Source: CAVYXF01 sp963772335
GTDB lineage: Bacteria > Pseudomonadota > Alphaproteobacteria > Rhizobiales > Rhodomicrobiaceae
Direction: 5' to 3'
Assembly: GCA_963772335.1 (NCBI GenBank)
Contig: CAVYXF010000003.1
Coordinates: 806,001 to 870,000, forward strand
Length of the DNA stretch: 64,000 nt
Shown: in pieces, positions 24,739 to 35,017 of the stretch
Position numbering within the stretch: the stretch's first letter is position 1
Layout of the letters: every line of letters starts with the position of its first letter
Program-made: the position numbers and the translations under genes
Notes under the pieces: model-generated
The model's input: only the letters and a program-made list of their open reading frames with translations
What the model was told of the DNA's origin: nothing
Databases searched by the model: none

Positions 24739-26122
24739 ATGACATCCGCGGTCTCCAGCGCCTCTCCTCTTTATCCACCGACGGTGCGTCCCTCGGAAGC
24801 GCCGCTATCGCGCCTCGAATTCCTGCGCCGGGTCGTGCGCAATCCGCTGACGGCACTGCCGCGCGCGGCTTTCGAGGAGCCGATCACCCTGTTGCGCAAC
24901 CGCGGGCCATTAATGGTTTGGGTCTCGGACCCTGCCCTGCTTGAGGAAGTGTTGCTCGAACGGGTTGCGGATCTCGAAAAGACCCCCGTCGAGAAGCGCG
25001 TGTTTTCCGGAACGATGCGCGACGGCGTGCTTACAGCCGAGGGCAAGCTATGGCGCTGGCAGCGGCGGACCATGGCGCCGATGTTCCGCCATTCCGAGAT
25101 CCTGCACTACATCCCGCCGATGGCCGAAGCCGCGGGCGAGCAGATCGCCCGCTGGCACCGCTCTCCGGCGGGTGCCGTCCACCCCATCGACCGGGAGATG
25201 AGCGAGACCACCTTCGCAATCATCGCCCGCACCATGCTGGCCGGCGGAACTCCCTGCCGAGGCCGAAACCATTAACCGCGAGACCTCCCGCCTGTTCTCG
25301 CAGATCTCCTGGGAGATCGCGTTCAGCTATCTTGGCGTCCCACGCTGGGTTCCACATCCGACATGGCTCCAGCTTCGCCTCGCCTCGAAGCGCCTGCGCG
25401 GCGCGATCAGCAGCATCATCCGCAGGCGGGAGACCGAGGGCGGCGTGCATGAGGATCTCCTGGGCAAGCTGCTCGCCGCCCGCGATCCCGAAAGTGGCGA
25501 GCCCATGGATCACGACCGGCTGATAAGCAATCTGCTGACGCTCCTCGAAGCTGGCCATGAAACCACCGCTAAGGCGCTTACCTGGGCACTGTACCTCCTC
25601 GCACGCGCGCCGGACTGGCAGGACCGCCTGCGCACCGAGGTGCGCGCGGTCGCGGCAGAAGGCCTAATCTCGGCCGCGCACCTGCCCGGCTTGACGCTAA
25701 CGCAGCAGGTGCTTAAGGAGGCGATGCGGCTTTATCCGCCTGCGCCGTTCATGTCCCGCTCGCTGACAAAGCCGATCCGTCTTGCGGGACAGAGTATCCC
25801 GCCCGGTGCCATGATCCTGATCTCGATCTACGCCATTCACCGCCATCGCCAGCTATGGACCGATCCGGACCGTTTCGACCCGGAGCGCTTTACACCGGAG
25901 CGCGAAGCGCTCTATCCGCGTTGCCAGTTCATGCCGTTCGGGGCCGGGCAGCGGATTTGCCTTGGCGCAGCTTTCGCGATGGCCGAGGCGACCGTCCTGC
26001 TGGCAAGCTTCCTACGCGCGGCCCGCTTCGACTGGGACGGCCGGCACGCGCCCGAGCCCATTTCCCGCATTACCCTCCAGCCGAGGGGCGGGATGCCGCT
26101 TCGTGTGACGCTGCTGGATTGA
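24739..26122 (+). pseudogene. Cytochrome P450, interrupted by a one-base frameshift
   Basis: Full P450 length (about 460 codons) but in two frames. The first frame runs from ATG 24739 (MTSAVSSASPLYPPT) to a stop at 25273-25275. The second continues without gap as LPAEAETINRETSRLFSQIS, then LEAGHETTAKAL (I helix), KEAMRLYPPAPF (ExxR) and FMPFGAGQRICLGAAFA with the haem-binding Cys. The switch is at about 25246-25256, consistent with one inserted base. All catalytic motifs are intact, so this is either a very young pseudogene or a sequencing indel. GAGAGAGG precedes the start. Confidence 0.85.
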
Positions 26123-26208
26123 GCAGGTCGCCCGGCCCCGGCATGGCGCCAGCCGATGGGATGTGGGAAGCTCACCATGCCGCACTTACCTGCCGGCAAG
26201 GAGGGGAC

Positions 26209-26634
26209 ATGACGATGGCGACGGGATTGCTTGGCACGTGGCGAATGCTGTCCTGGACCGGCACCTCGGTGTCGACCGGCGAAGTAAAAGATGCGCTCGG
26301 TCCGAACCCGATCGGTTACATTGCTTATCATGCAGATGGACGGATGATGGCCTTCGTGCAACGAAGGGAGAGGCCGATTCCGAACGGTCCTCTAGGCGTT
26401 GAGGATAAGGCGGCGTTGTTCAATTCGATGCTCGCCTACACCGCCGCATACAGAATTGAAGGCGGGACGGTCATCCATCATGTCGACGGGTCTTGGAATC
26501 CGGCTTGGGGCAAAGAGCCCCTTGTCAGGCCTTTTCAGCTGAGCGGGGACCGCCTGGTGATTGCCGGGGCGCCCGGCCGTGATCCGGTCACTGGGGAAGA
26601 AGTCGTCTACCGGATGGAATTCGAACGTGTGTAA
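26209..26634 (+). CDS. Lipocalin-like domain protein
   Basis: 141 residues resembling the bacterial lipocalin-like family: LLGTWRMLSW at the N-terminus, GYIAYHADGRMMAFV, a middle AYTAAYRIEGGTVIHHVDGSWNPAW and the closing GEEVVYRMEFERV strand. Such small beta-barrels probably bind hydrophobic ligands; no enzyme activity is known for most. AAGGAGG lies five bases before ATG 26209. It follows the P450 gene on the same strand and could belong to the same small-molecule function. Confidence 0.75.
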   Translation: MTMATGLLGTWRMLSWTGTSVSTGEVKDALGPNPIGYIAYHADGRMMAFVQRRERPIPNGPLGVEDKAALFNSMLAYTAAYRIEGGTVIHHVDGSWNPAWGKEPLVRPFQLSGDRLVIAGAPGRDPVTGEEVVYRMEFERV

Positions 26635-26703
26635 CGCATTTAAGTCATCCGGGGCCGGTCACTCTTCACTGCGCCCGCCTGTCGGTTCGTCAAGCCAATC
26701 TGT

Positions 26704-27147
26704 TCAGGGCGCAGTGCCCAGCTTATCGAGGAGTGCCGCCAGCAGCCTCGCCTCCTCGACGCTGAGGCGCGCACCGATGCGCTTTTCCAGGCTGACGCGG
26801 TAATCGATCCACATCCGCGCCTGCAATGCTCGGCCGGCTTCCGTAATCACCACAAAGCTGCTGCGGCGGTCGCCGGGGCAATCCTCGCGGCGCACGAAGC
26901 CCTTCGCCTCCAGCCGGTCCACGACCCGCGTGACGTTGCTCTTGCTGAGCAGGATCTTGCCACCGATCGCATTGTGAAGCAGACGCCCCTCCGGCGCACG
27001 CTTCAGCTCCAACAACACGTCGTACCAAAGAAGCGGCGGATGGCCGGCGGCCTTGAGGTCCGCCTCCACACCTTCAAGACAGCTTCGACTGACACGCGTG
27101 AGCTGTACCCAAGCGTGAATATGACTCTCGGAAAGGTGATCGGACAT
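26704..27147 (-). CDS. MarR-family transcriptional regulator
   Basis: Dimeric winged-helix regulator of 147 residues. The DNA-binding core is clear: GGKILLSKSNVTRVVDRLEAKGFVRREDCPGDRRSSFVVIT, that is the recognition helix and the beta wing with the DxR pair. ATG 27147 (MSDHLSES) has GGGAG upstream; the longer frame to 27249 would cross the operator region and the neighbour's start. It is divergent from the rhodanese gene, and two palindromes lie between, so it probably represses itself and the rhodanese. The effector is unknown. Confidence 0.88.
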   Translation of the reverse strand: MSDHLSESHIHAWVQLTRVSRSCLEGVEADLKAAGHPPLLWYDVLLELKRAPEGRLLHNAIGGKILLSKSNVTRVVDRLEAKGFVRREDCPGDRRSSFVVITEAGRALQARMWIDYRVSLEKRIGARLSVEEARLLAALLDKLGTAP

Positions 27148-27170
27148 GCCTCGCTCCCCCGCCTCGAATT

Positions 27171-27220
27171 GTTGCAGATGCAACGAAAATCGGCTACCGT
27201 GCAATAGTTGCATATGCAAC
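27171..27220. promoter_or_regulatory. Twin MarR-type operators between marR and rhodanese genes
   Basis: GTTGCAGATGCAAC (27171-27184) and GTTGCATATGCAAC (27207-27220) are 14-base palindromes differing at one base, 36 bases centre to centre. They lie in the 101-base divergent spacer, one close to each gene start. Symmetry and position are typical for MarR dimers. Confidence 0.75.
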
Positions 27221-27248
27221 AGTATCATGCGAAACGATAGGAAAACCA

Positions 27249-27587
27249 ATGTCCGCCATCACGCGTGAAGAGATCAAAGCCCTTCTCGATGCACACACTC
27301 CCGTCACCCTCGTCGAGGCCCTGCCGGAGAAATACTGGAAGCACTCCCATCTGCCCGGGGCCATCAACATCCCGCACGACCGCACGCGCGAGCTGGCCCC
27401 CAACCTTCTGCCCGACAAGGGGGCACTCATTATCGTCTACTGCGCCAATGAGCCATGCAAGAACTCCACGATCGCGGCTGAAGAACTGGTCGGGCTCGGC
27501 TACCGCAATGTCAGAGAATATGTTGGCGGCAAGCAAGACTGGGTCGACGCGGGGTTGCCTATAGAGAAGGAGCACATTGTTGCCTGA
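27249..27587 (+). CDS. Rhodanese-like domain protein
   Basis: Single-domain sulfurtransferase of 112 residues. The active-site loop YCANEPCKNS carries the sulfur-accepting Cys after the central strand IIVYC. The upstream CDC25-like part (HLPGAINIPHDRTREL) is also typical. The enzyme moves sulfane sulfur between thiols or to cyanide. It is divergent from the MarR gene and probably under its control, which would suggest a response to reactive sulfur, oxidants or an aromatic ligand; that is inference. ATG 27249 follows a short AT-rich leader. Confidence 0.88.
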   Translation: MSAITREEIKALLDAHTPVTLVEALPEKYWKHSHLPGAINIPHDRTRELAPNLLPDKGALIIVYCANEPCKNSTIAAEELVGLGYRNVREYVGGKQDWVDAGLPIEKEHIVA

Positions 27588-27639
27588 ACATTGCTTCGGG
27601 AGCAGGATTGCTTAACCTCTCTCCGGTTATGCTGCGTTG

Positions 27640-27673
27640 CGAAAATTTCTTGCATTGCCGCAAAAACTGGCAA
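27640..27673. promoter_or_regulatory. Candidate operator upstream of ccr
   Basis: Repeated TTGC/GCAA half-sites, including the inverted pair TTGCC (27655-27659) and GGCAA (27669-27673) and, just before, GCGAAAATTTCTTGC, lie about 100 bases before ccr. Regulators of short-chain acyl-CoA metabolism in alphaproteobacteria favour TTTGC/GCAAA motifs, so this is a plausible control site, unproven. Confidence 0.3.
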
Positions 27674-27768
27674 ACGATGATCACTCACCGGGCCTATCTG
27701 CGCGGGAGAAATGCGCTCCCGCGCGGGACACCGCGCAGTTGCGGCGACAAGCTCAAGGAGATTGGATC

Positions 27769-29067
<1,299 letters not shown>

Positions 29068-29203
29068 GACCGGCGGGCTTGCACAAATACACCCTTATGT
29101 CGAAATGCTATGGACGGAGCGCGGGATAGGGCTGTTTCGGCTGGCCGCTCCGCCCGATTCGAATAAACTGCCTTAATCAATCCTAAATTGAGGCAGGGCG
29201 GAC

Positions 29204-31009
29204 ATGGAAAATGGCAAGGACGGAGTGTTGATGGAAATCCGGGAACTCCGCGCCAGGGCGGCTCGGCTTACCGGCAATGACTATTACATGACTATGCAGG
29301 CGCTGGACGCGCTCGCCGCATCGACCGAACTCACCGATGAGGCGCTGCACGAAGCGCTGGCCCCAATTGCCGCGCGTCTGAACGGCGGCGCGCCGGCGGA
29401 GAAAGCTGAGCCGGTAAGGGCGGCAAACGGTACGCCGGGAGGGCCGGAGATTCCGCCGCCACCGGATTCGCCCGCCGAGCCGGACTATGGCCCCGCCCCC
29501 GAAATCCCCGAAGTCCCCGACAGCCCGACCGAACCCGACCTGGTCCCCACGCCGGAAATTCCCCCTTCACCCGCCTCGCCCGCCGAGCCGGATGCACCTC
29601 CCGGGCCGGAGACCGGCAGCGTGGCCACTATGATGGATGCGCCAACCGAGGCAGCGGCGACAGCTGAAGCGGCGGCGGAGTTGGCCCCGGCTGACACGGC
29701 GGCCCTGGCGGCCTCGTCCGCGCCGCCGACGCCGGGCTCTGTCCCATGGTTCCCGCATCCTGTTTCACCGGCCGAGGCGGAAGCGAGGCCTGCGCCATCT
29801 CCCCCATTGCAGACATCTGGCTCCCCCCCGTGGTTCCCCCTGCCGGCCGCGAGTGCCGAGGCGCAAGCCTCGCCCGCGTCAACTCCCGCGTCGGAGGCGC
29901 CTGCTTCCGCACCGTGGTTCCCTCACCCTTCCGTAACAGCTGAGGCCGAAGCCTTGCCAGCTCCAACTGACACCACGCCGGCGGCGCCCGAGCCGGTGGC
30001 GTCGAGCGATGCTCTCCCCGCGATGCCTGAACCGGAGCTTGAGCTCGAGCCTGAAGTAGAGCCGGCCGAGCGGACCGGCTTCGACGACCTCGCCGATGCG
30101 TCATGGCGCCGAGTGCTGGAAGCATCCGGCCAGAAGGTCCCACCTCCGCCTCGAGTCAGTGCCGCGCCGCCGCCGCCCGAGCCTGTGTCCGCGCCACCCG
30201 CTCCCATGTCGCCACCAGCCCAGCCGGTCGCGTTGCAAGCTGTCGAGGCTCTCAACGATGGAGGGTCAGAAAGTCGTAGCTCCGAAGCAGACCACCGCAC
30301 CTCTCCAGCCTTCAGCCCCGCGGTTCATCCCAACCGTGATCGCCAACCGGCCGATAAAGCGGCAGGCGCCTTTGCGGCCGAAACGCTGGGCCAAGCTGAA
30401 ATTCCGTCCGAAGCAGCAGAGCTAAGCGGCGTCTCCTCCGATGCGGCTGCCGCGAGGGACGATCTGGCGGAGATGATCAGCGTCGCCGTCACGGACGTTT
30501 TGGCGATAGCGGGCGAGAGTGGCGCACCAACCGCCGCGCACACGCTGGATAAGCCGGGCGAGAAACTGTGGGAAGCTCAGCTGGTGCGGACGGCACAGCC
30601 GGTCGCGTCTTCGCCGGCGCCCCAGCCCGTGCAGCCGCCCGCCACGAGCGAGCCGGCAAAGCCTGTGCCTTTCGCGGTGCAGTGGGTTGCTGCTGACGAT
30701 ATCGCGAAAGCCAAGCCTGAAGTTTCGGCGGCCGACACCGTCCCGGTCCTCTCCGGTGCCGATCTGGCGGCTCGCCCCGAGGAGCCGGAAGCCGCCATCG
30801 CCGCAGAGACGAAGGCGGCGATTGCCACCGCCGAGCGGGAGGTCGCGCAAGCCGCGGCGGACGTTCTGCCCAAGCCGACGCTGACGCACCTCGCCACAGA
30901 GTCGTCCGCGGTCGAGGACGAGCCCACCAAGCCCGACGCCGGCCAGGAAAAGGCAACGCGGCGCGGCTTCTTCGGACGGCTGTTCGGCAGCCGTGCGGCG
31001 CGCCGGTAG
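29204..31009 (+). CDS. Large Pro/Ala/Glu-rich low-complexity protein, unknown
   Basis: 601 residues, mostly disordered by composition. The first 60 residues look folded and helical (EIRELRARAARLTGNDYYMTM ... LDALAASTELTDEALHE). Then come a run of PEIP/SPAEPD repeats, three copies of a PWFP(H/L)P-type motif each followed by an (A)EAxAxPAP stretch, and long Ala/Pro linkers. The very C-terminus is basic and hydrophobic (TRRGFFGRLFGSRAARR), possibly a membrane or partner-binding tag. It stands between ccr and mcd, with 24 bases to mcd, so it is probably cotranscribed with mcd. No function recognised. Confidence 0.65.
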   Translation: MENGKDGVLMEIRELRARAARLTGNDYYMTMQALDALAASTELTDEALHEALAPIAARLNGGAPAEKAEPVRAANGTPGGPEIPPPPDSPAEPDYGPAPEIPEVPDSPTEPDLVPTPEIPPSPASPAEPDAPPGPETGSVATMMDAPTEAAATAEAAAELAPADTAALAASSAPPTPGSVPWFPHPVSPAEAEARPAPSPPLQTSGSPPWFPLPAASAEAQASPASTPASEAPASAPWFPHPSVTAEAEALPAPTDTTPAAPEPVASSDALPAMPEPELELEPEVEPAERTGFDDLADASWRRVLEASGQKVPPPPRVSAAPPPPEPVSAPPAPMSPPAQPVALQAVEALNDGGSESRSSEADHRTSPAFSPAVHPNRDRQPADKAAGAFAAETLGQAEIPSEAAELSGVSSDAAAARDDLAEMISVAVTDVLAIAGESGAPTAAHTLDKPGEKLWEAQLVRTAQPVASSPAPQPVQPPATSEPAKPVPFAVQWVAADDIAKAKPEVSAADTVPVLSGADLAARPEEPEAAIAAETKAAIATAEREVAQAAADVLPKPTLTHLATESSAVEDEPTKPDAGQEKATRRGFFGRLFGSRAARR

Positions 31010-31033
31010 CACCTTACGCGACACAGGGAGAGC

Positions 31034-32731
31034 ATGTTCATGACGGTCGCCCAACCCGCCCACACCGAAACATCTGTGATTCTCGATGGGTTGGTTGAGC
31101 TTGTCGCAGAAGCGGCCGAAGCCGGCGGTACCCTCCTCACTAGAGCCGTCGCATGCCTGCGCAAGACCCTGGCGCCCAGCGGTTCGCTCGATGGCGCGGC
31201 GCTTGACGAGGCCCAGCACGCCGCCCACGGCCTTGCCTGGCTCGCCACCTATGTCGAGGTGATCAGGCAGATGTCGGCCTATGCCAGGCGCCTGTCCGCG
31301 GAAGGGCGGTTTGGCGAGATCGAGGCGCTGCTTGTGCAGATCGGCCTTGCCGATTATTGCAGCCAGATCGTCGGCGGCATTCCGATGAGCCAGGTGGAGT
31401 TCGTACGCCTGCATGAGCTGGGCCTGCCCGAGGAAGACATCGTCGCCTTCGCCGAGAGCCCGGTCCACCGGCTCATGCGCATGGGCAACGGCCCGGCAGT
31501 GCGCGCGCGCCTGACAAGCCTTATCCTCGACGGCCGTGCCGCCGCGACCTTCGGCGATGCCGGGCTGGATGAGACCCTGGAAGCGATGCGCGGCGAGATG
31601 CGCCGCTTCTGCGAGGCGGAAGTCACGCCACACGCGCATGAGTGGCATCTCGCCAATGCTTATATCCCGCTCGAAGTCATCGCCAAGATGAGCGAGCTGG
31701 GGGTATTCGGCCTTACTATTCCTGAAGACTATGGCGGGCTCGGCCTCGGCAAGGAAGCGATGTGCGTCGTCTCGGAGGAGCTGTCGCGCGGCTATATCGG
31801 TGTCGGCTCGCTGGGGACGCGCTCCGAGATTGCTGCGGAGCTGATCCTGGGCGGCGGCACCGAGGAGCAGAAGGCGGAATGGCTGCCCAAGCTCGCCTCC
31901 GGCGAAGTGCTCCCGACGGCGGTGTTCACCGAGCCCAATACCGGTTCCGATCTTGCCTCGCTGAAAACCCGCGCGGTGCGCGACGGCGACGTCTGGCGAA
32001 TTACCGGCCAGAAGACCTGGATCACCCATCCCGCCCGCGCCGACCTGATGACCGTCCTCGCCCGCACCAATCCAGGCGAAGCAGGCTATCGCGGCCTGTC
32101 GATGTTCCTTGCGCCGAAGCCCCGCGGCACCGACACCGAACCCTTTCCCGCCGAAGGCATGAGCGGCGGCGAGATCGAGGTGCTCGGCTATCGCGGCATG
32201 AAGGAGTATGAGATTTCCTTCGATGGCTTCGCCGTGCCGGCGAATGGCTTGCTCGGCGGTGAGGAAGGCCAGGGCTTCAAGCAGCTCATGCAGACCTTCG
32301 AAGCTGCCCGCGTACAGACCGCCGCGCGTGCGGTGGGCGTTGCGCAATCCGCACTCGACCTCGGCCTGCGCTATGCTTCGGAGCGCGTGCAATTCGGCAA
32401 GCCCATCATCGGCTTCCCGCGCGTCGCCGACAAGATCGCCATGATGGCCTGCGAGGTGATGATGGCGCGCCAGCTCACCTATTTCGCCGCGCGCGAGAAG
32501 GATGGCGGCCGGCGCTGCGACCTGGAGGCCGGCATGGCCAAGCTGCTGGCCGCGCGCGTCGCCTGGGCGGCGGCCGACAATGCGCTGCAGATCCACGGCG
32601 GCAACGGCTTTGCACTGGAATATCCGATCAGCCGCGTGCTGTGCGATGCGCGCATTCTCTCGATCTTCGAGGGGGCGGCCGAAATTCAGGCCCAGGTGAT
32701 TGCTCGGCGCCTCATCGAGCAGCGCAACTGA
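31034..32731 (+). CDS. mcd: (2S)-Methylsuccinyl-CoA dehydrogenase
   Basis: FAD-dependent acyl-CoA dehydrogenase of the ethylmalonyl-CoA pathway, oxidising (2S)-methylsuccinyl-CoA to mesaconyl-CoA. At 565 residues it carries the N-terminal helical extension of about 170 residues that marks Mcd among acyl-CoA dehydrogenases (LATYVEVIRQMSAYARRL, GGIPMSQVEFVRLHELG). The dehydrogenase core follows: FGLTIPEDYGGLGLG, FTEPNTGSDLASLKTRA, KTWITHPARADLM, RVQFGKPIIGFPRVADK and IHGGNGFALEYPISR. AGGGAGAGC precedes ATG 31034. Together with ccr this makes the pathway likely to be active. Confidence 0.93.
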   Translation: MFMTVAQPAHTETSVILDGLVELVAEAAEAGGTLLTRAVACLRKTLAPSGSLDGAALDEAQHAAHGLAWLATYVEVIRQMSAYARRLSAEGRFGEIEALLVQIGLADYCSQIVGGIPMSQVEFVRLHELGLPEEDIVAFAESPVHRLMRMGNGPAVRARLTSLILDGRAAATFGDAGLDETLEAMRGEMRRFCEAEVTPHAHEWHLANAYIPLEVIAKMSELGVFGLTIPEDYGGLGLGKEAMCVVSEELSRGYIGVGSLGTRSEIAAELILGGGTEEQKAEWLPKLASGEVLPTAVFTEPNTGSDLASLKTRAVRDGDVWRITGQKTWITHPARADLMTVLARTNPGEAGYRGLSMFLAPKPRGTDTEPFPAEGMSGGEIEVLGYRGMKEYEISFDGFAVPANGLLGGEEGQGFKQLMQTFEAARVQTAARAVGVAQSALDLGLRYASERVQFGKPIIGFPRVADKIAMMACEVMMARQLTYFAAREKDGGRRCDLEAGMAKLLAARVAWAAADNALQIHGGNGFALEYPISRVLCDARILSIFEGAAEIQAQVIARRLIEQRN

Positions 32732-32753
32732 GCAGCAATGGCGTCAGGGCCGC

Positions 32754-33470
32754 TCAGCCTGCCGAGACCGGGCTGTTCGAAGTGACGCGCTCACCGAAGG
32801 CATAGCCAGCACCGCGTACAGTGCGGATCGGGTCCTTCTCCCGCCCCCGGTTGAGGGCCTTGCGCAGCCGGCCGATATGCACATCGACTGTGCGCTCGTC
32901 GACATAGACGTCGTTCCCCCAGACCCCGTCGAGGAGCTGCGTCCGGGAGAATACGCGCCCCGGACTTTCCATCAGGAATTCGAGCAGGCGGAACTCGGTC
33001 GGGCCAAGCCGGATTTCCCGGCCGCCGCGCGTCACCCGATGGGCCTCGCGGTCGAGCGTGATGTCGTTGACGCTGAGGACGCTGGCAAGGCGCTCAGGGC
33101 TCGCCCGGCGCAGGAGGGCCTTCACCCGCGCCATCAGCTCGGGCACAGAGAACGGCTTGACCACATAATCATCGGCGCCGGTGGTCAGGCCACGGATGCG
33201 GTCGCTCTCCTCGCCGCGCGCGGTCAGCATAATGATTGGGATGTGCCGCGCATGGCGCCCGCTACGCAGCCGCCGGCACAGCTCAAGCCCGGAAATCCCG
33301 GGCAGCATCCAGTCCAGAATGATCAGGTCGGGCGGATCCTCCGACACCGCTATCTCGGCCTCGTCGCCCTTCTGGGTGCTGACAACGTGGAACCCTTCCG
33401 CTTCAAGATTATACTGAAGCAGCTCGACAAGCGGCTCCTCATCTTCAACCACAAGGATTTTTGCGGTCAT
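32754..33470 (-). CDS. phoB: Phosphate regulon response regulator
   Basis: OmpR/PhoB-class regulator of 238 residues. Receiver domain with the acidic pocket VVEDEE, phosphoacceptor Asp53 (LIILDWMLPG), LTARG and VVKPF; then the winged-helix DNA-binding domain (TEFRLLEFLMESPGRVFSR, VDERTVDVHIGRLRKAL, RTVRGAGYAF). It binds Pho boxes such as the one before pstS. Last gene of the pst-pho block, 13 bases after phoU; its partner kinase phoR lies at the other end of the block. Confidence 0.96.
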   Translation of the reverse strand: MTAKILVVEDEEPLVELLQYNLEAEGFHVVSTQKGDEAEIAVSEDPPDLIILDWMLPGISGLELCRRLRSGRHARHIPIIMLTARGEESDRIRGLTTGADDYVVKPFSVPELMARVKALLRRASPERLASVLSVNDITLDREAHRVTRGGREIRLGPTEFRLLEFLMESPGRVFSRTQLLDGVWGNDVYVDERTVDVHIGRLRKALNRGREKDPIRTVRGAGYAFGERVTSNSPVSAG

Positions 33471-33483
33471 TCAGCTCGTCCGC

Positions 33484-34209
33484 TCATTTGGCCGCGGCGG
33501 CATCCGGCATGGCGAAGTTTGTCGTATCTTGCTTCGGGCGCTGCTCGACGATCGGCTTTCCATGCACCAGGAAGTTCACCATTTCGGCGATGTTGGTGGC
33601 ATGATCGCCGATGCGCTCGATGTTCTTGGCGCCGAACAGGAGATGCGTGCACAGCCCGATATTGCGCGGGTCCTCCATCATGTAGGTGAGGAGCTCACGA
33701 AACAGCGAATTGTAGAGCGCATCGATCTGCTGGTCGTTGTTCCAGACCTTCAGGGCTTTTTCGGCATCGCGCTCCGAATAGGCGTCCAGCACGTTCTTCA
33801 GCTGTTCCAGCGCGGCGTCGCCGATGTGCTTGAGGCCGATCATCAGCGTTTTCGGGCGAGGTTCCTCGGCAATGGCCAGGGCGCGCTTGGCGATGTTCTT
33901 GGCGAGATCGCCGATCCGCTCCAGGTCAGACGCGATGCGCACGACCGTGATGATCTGCCGGAGATCGAGCGCCATCGGCTGACGGCGAGCAATAATCGAA
34001 ACGGCCATTTCCTCAAGCTCGCGCTCGAGCCGGTCGATCATCTCATCCTGATGGATCACCGCTTCGGCAAGAGCGGGATCGCGCCGCTCCATGGAATCGA
34101 TAGCCCGGGCAAGGCATTGCTCGGCGAGGCCGCCCATCTGCGCGACTTTGCTGTCGAGTGTCTTTAGCTCTTCCGCAAAAGCGCGGACGGTATGTTCAGT
34201 CACGGGCAT
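33484..34209 (-). CDS. phoU: Phosphate transport system regulator PhoU
   Basis: Helical metal-binding protein that couples the Pst transporter to PhoR and keeps the Pho regulon off when phosphate is plentiful. Two PhoU three-helix bundles are visible with the metal-binding patterns RIASDLERIGDLAKNIAKRAL (first copy) and KNIERIGDHATNIAEMVNFLVHG (second copy). Length 241 fits. It starts 22 bases after pstB in the same operon. The C-terminal 25 residues after HGKP are family-variable. Confidence 0.96.
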   Translation of the reverse strand: MPVTEHTVRAFAEELKTLDSKVAQMGGLAEQCLARAIDSMERRDPALAEAVIHQDEMIDRLERELEEMAVSIIARRQPMALDLRQIITVVRIASDLERIGDLAKNIAKRALAIAEEPRPKTLMIGLKHIGDAALEQLKNVLDAYSERDAEKALKVWNNDQQIDALYNSLFRELLTYMMEDPRNIGLCTHLLFGAKNIERIGDHATNIAEMVNFLVHGKPIVEQRPKQDTTNFAMPDAAAAK

Positions 34210-34231
34210 CTCCTTCTATTCGCGGCGCATG

Positions 34232-35017
34232 CTAACCGAAGCGGCCAGTGATGTAGTCCTGGGTGCGCGTCTCCTTCGGGGCGGTGAACACCTTCGGCGT
34301 CTCATCGAACTCGACGAGACCGCCCAGATACATGAAGGCCGTGTAGTCGGATACGCGCGCCGCCTGCTGCATGTTGTGGGTGACAATGGCGATGGTGTAA
34401 TCAGCCTTCAGCTCGTCGATGGTTTCCTCGATCTTTGCCGTCGAGATCGGGTCGAGGGCAGAGGCAGGCTCATCGAGCAGGATGACTTCGGGCGAGAGGG
34501 CGATGGTGCGGGCAATGCACAGGCGCTGCTGCTGCCCCCCTGAGAGAGAGAGACCGCTGGAGCCGAGCTTGTCCTTCACCTCCTGCCAGAGCGCCGCGCG
34601 CTGCAGGGCGGTGTGGATACGATCATCCAGCTCAGACTTAGGGAGCTTTTCATAGAGCCTGATGCCGAAGGCGATGTTGTCATAAATGGACATCGGGAAC
34701 GGTGTCGGCTTCTGGAACACCATGCCGATACGCGCGCGCAGCAGATTGAGATCCTGATCGGCGGCCAGGATGTTCACATTATCAAGCAGCACCTCGCCGT
34801 CGGCGCGCTGATGCGGATAGAGGTCGTACATCCGGTTCAGGATGCGAAGCAATGTCGACTTGCCGCAGCCCGAGGGACCGATAAAGGCGGTCACCTTCTT
34901 TTCGTAGAGCGGCAGGTTGATATCGTAGAGCGCCTGCGATTCGCCATAGTAGAAATTGAGCCTGCGAACGTCGACCTTGGCCTGCTGGCTTTGGGCACCG
35001 TTATCTCTCGGTGTCAT
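34232..35017 (-). CDS. pstB: Phosphate ABC transporter ATP-binding protein
   Basis: ATPase of the high-affinity phosphate importer. Walker A GPSGCGKST, Q-loop VFQKPTPFPMSIYDN, signature SLSGGQQQRLCIARTI, Walker B VILLDEPASALDP and the switch His in IVTHNMQQ are all present. ATG 35017 is chosen: it overlaps the pstA stop by four bases (ATGA), a sign of translational coupling, and gives 261 residues. The longer frame to 35116 is read within pstA and is not family-like. Confidence 0.97.
   Translation of the reverse strand: MTPRDNGAQSQQAKVDVRRLNFYYGESQALYDINLPLYEKKVTAFIGPSGCGKSTLLRILNRMYDLYPHQRADGEVLLDNVNILAADQDLNLLRARIGMVFQKPTPFPMSIYDNIAFGIRLYEKLPKSELDDRIHTALQRAALWQEVKDKLGSSGLSLSGGQQQRLCIARTIALSPEVILLDEPASALDPISTAKIEETIDELKADYTIAIVTHNMQQAARVSDYTAFMYLGGLVEFDETPKVFTAPKETRTQDYITGRFG

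Noticed and set aside
25240..25260. Programmed +1 frameshift in the P450 gene
   Set aside because: No recognised stimulatory element or stop at the shift site, and P450 genes are not known to use recoding; a mutation or indel error is simpler.
30422..32596. 724-codon open frame on the minus strand opposite mcd
   Set aside because: Shadow of mcd and the low-complexity gene; composition is typical of antisense frames (His/Arg/Gly/Ala) and no motif is seen.
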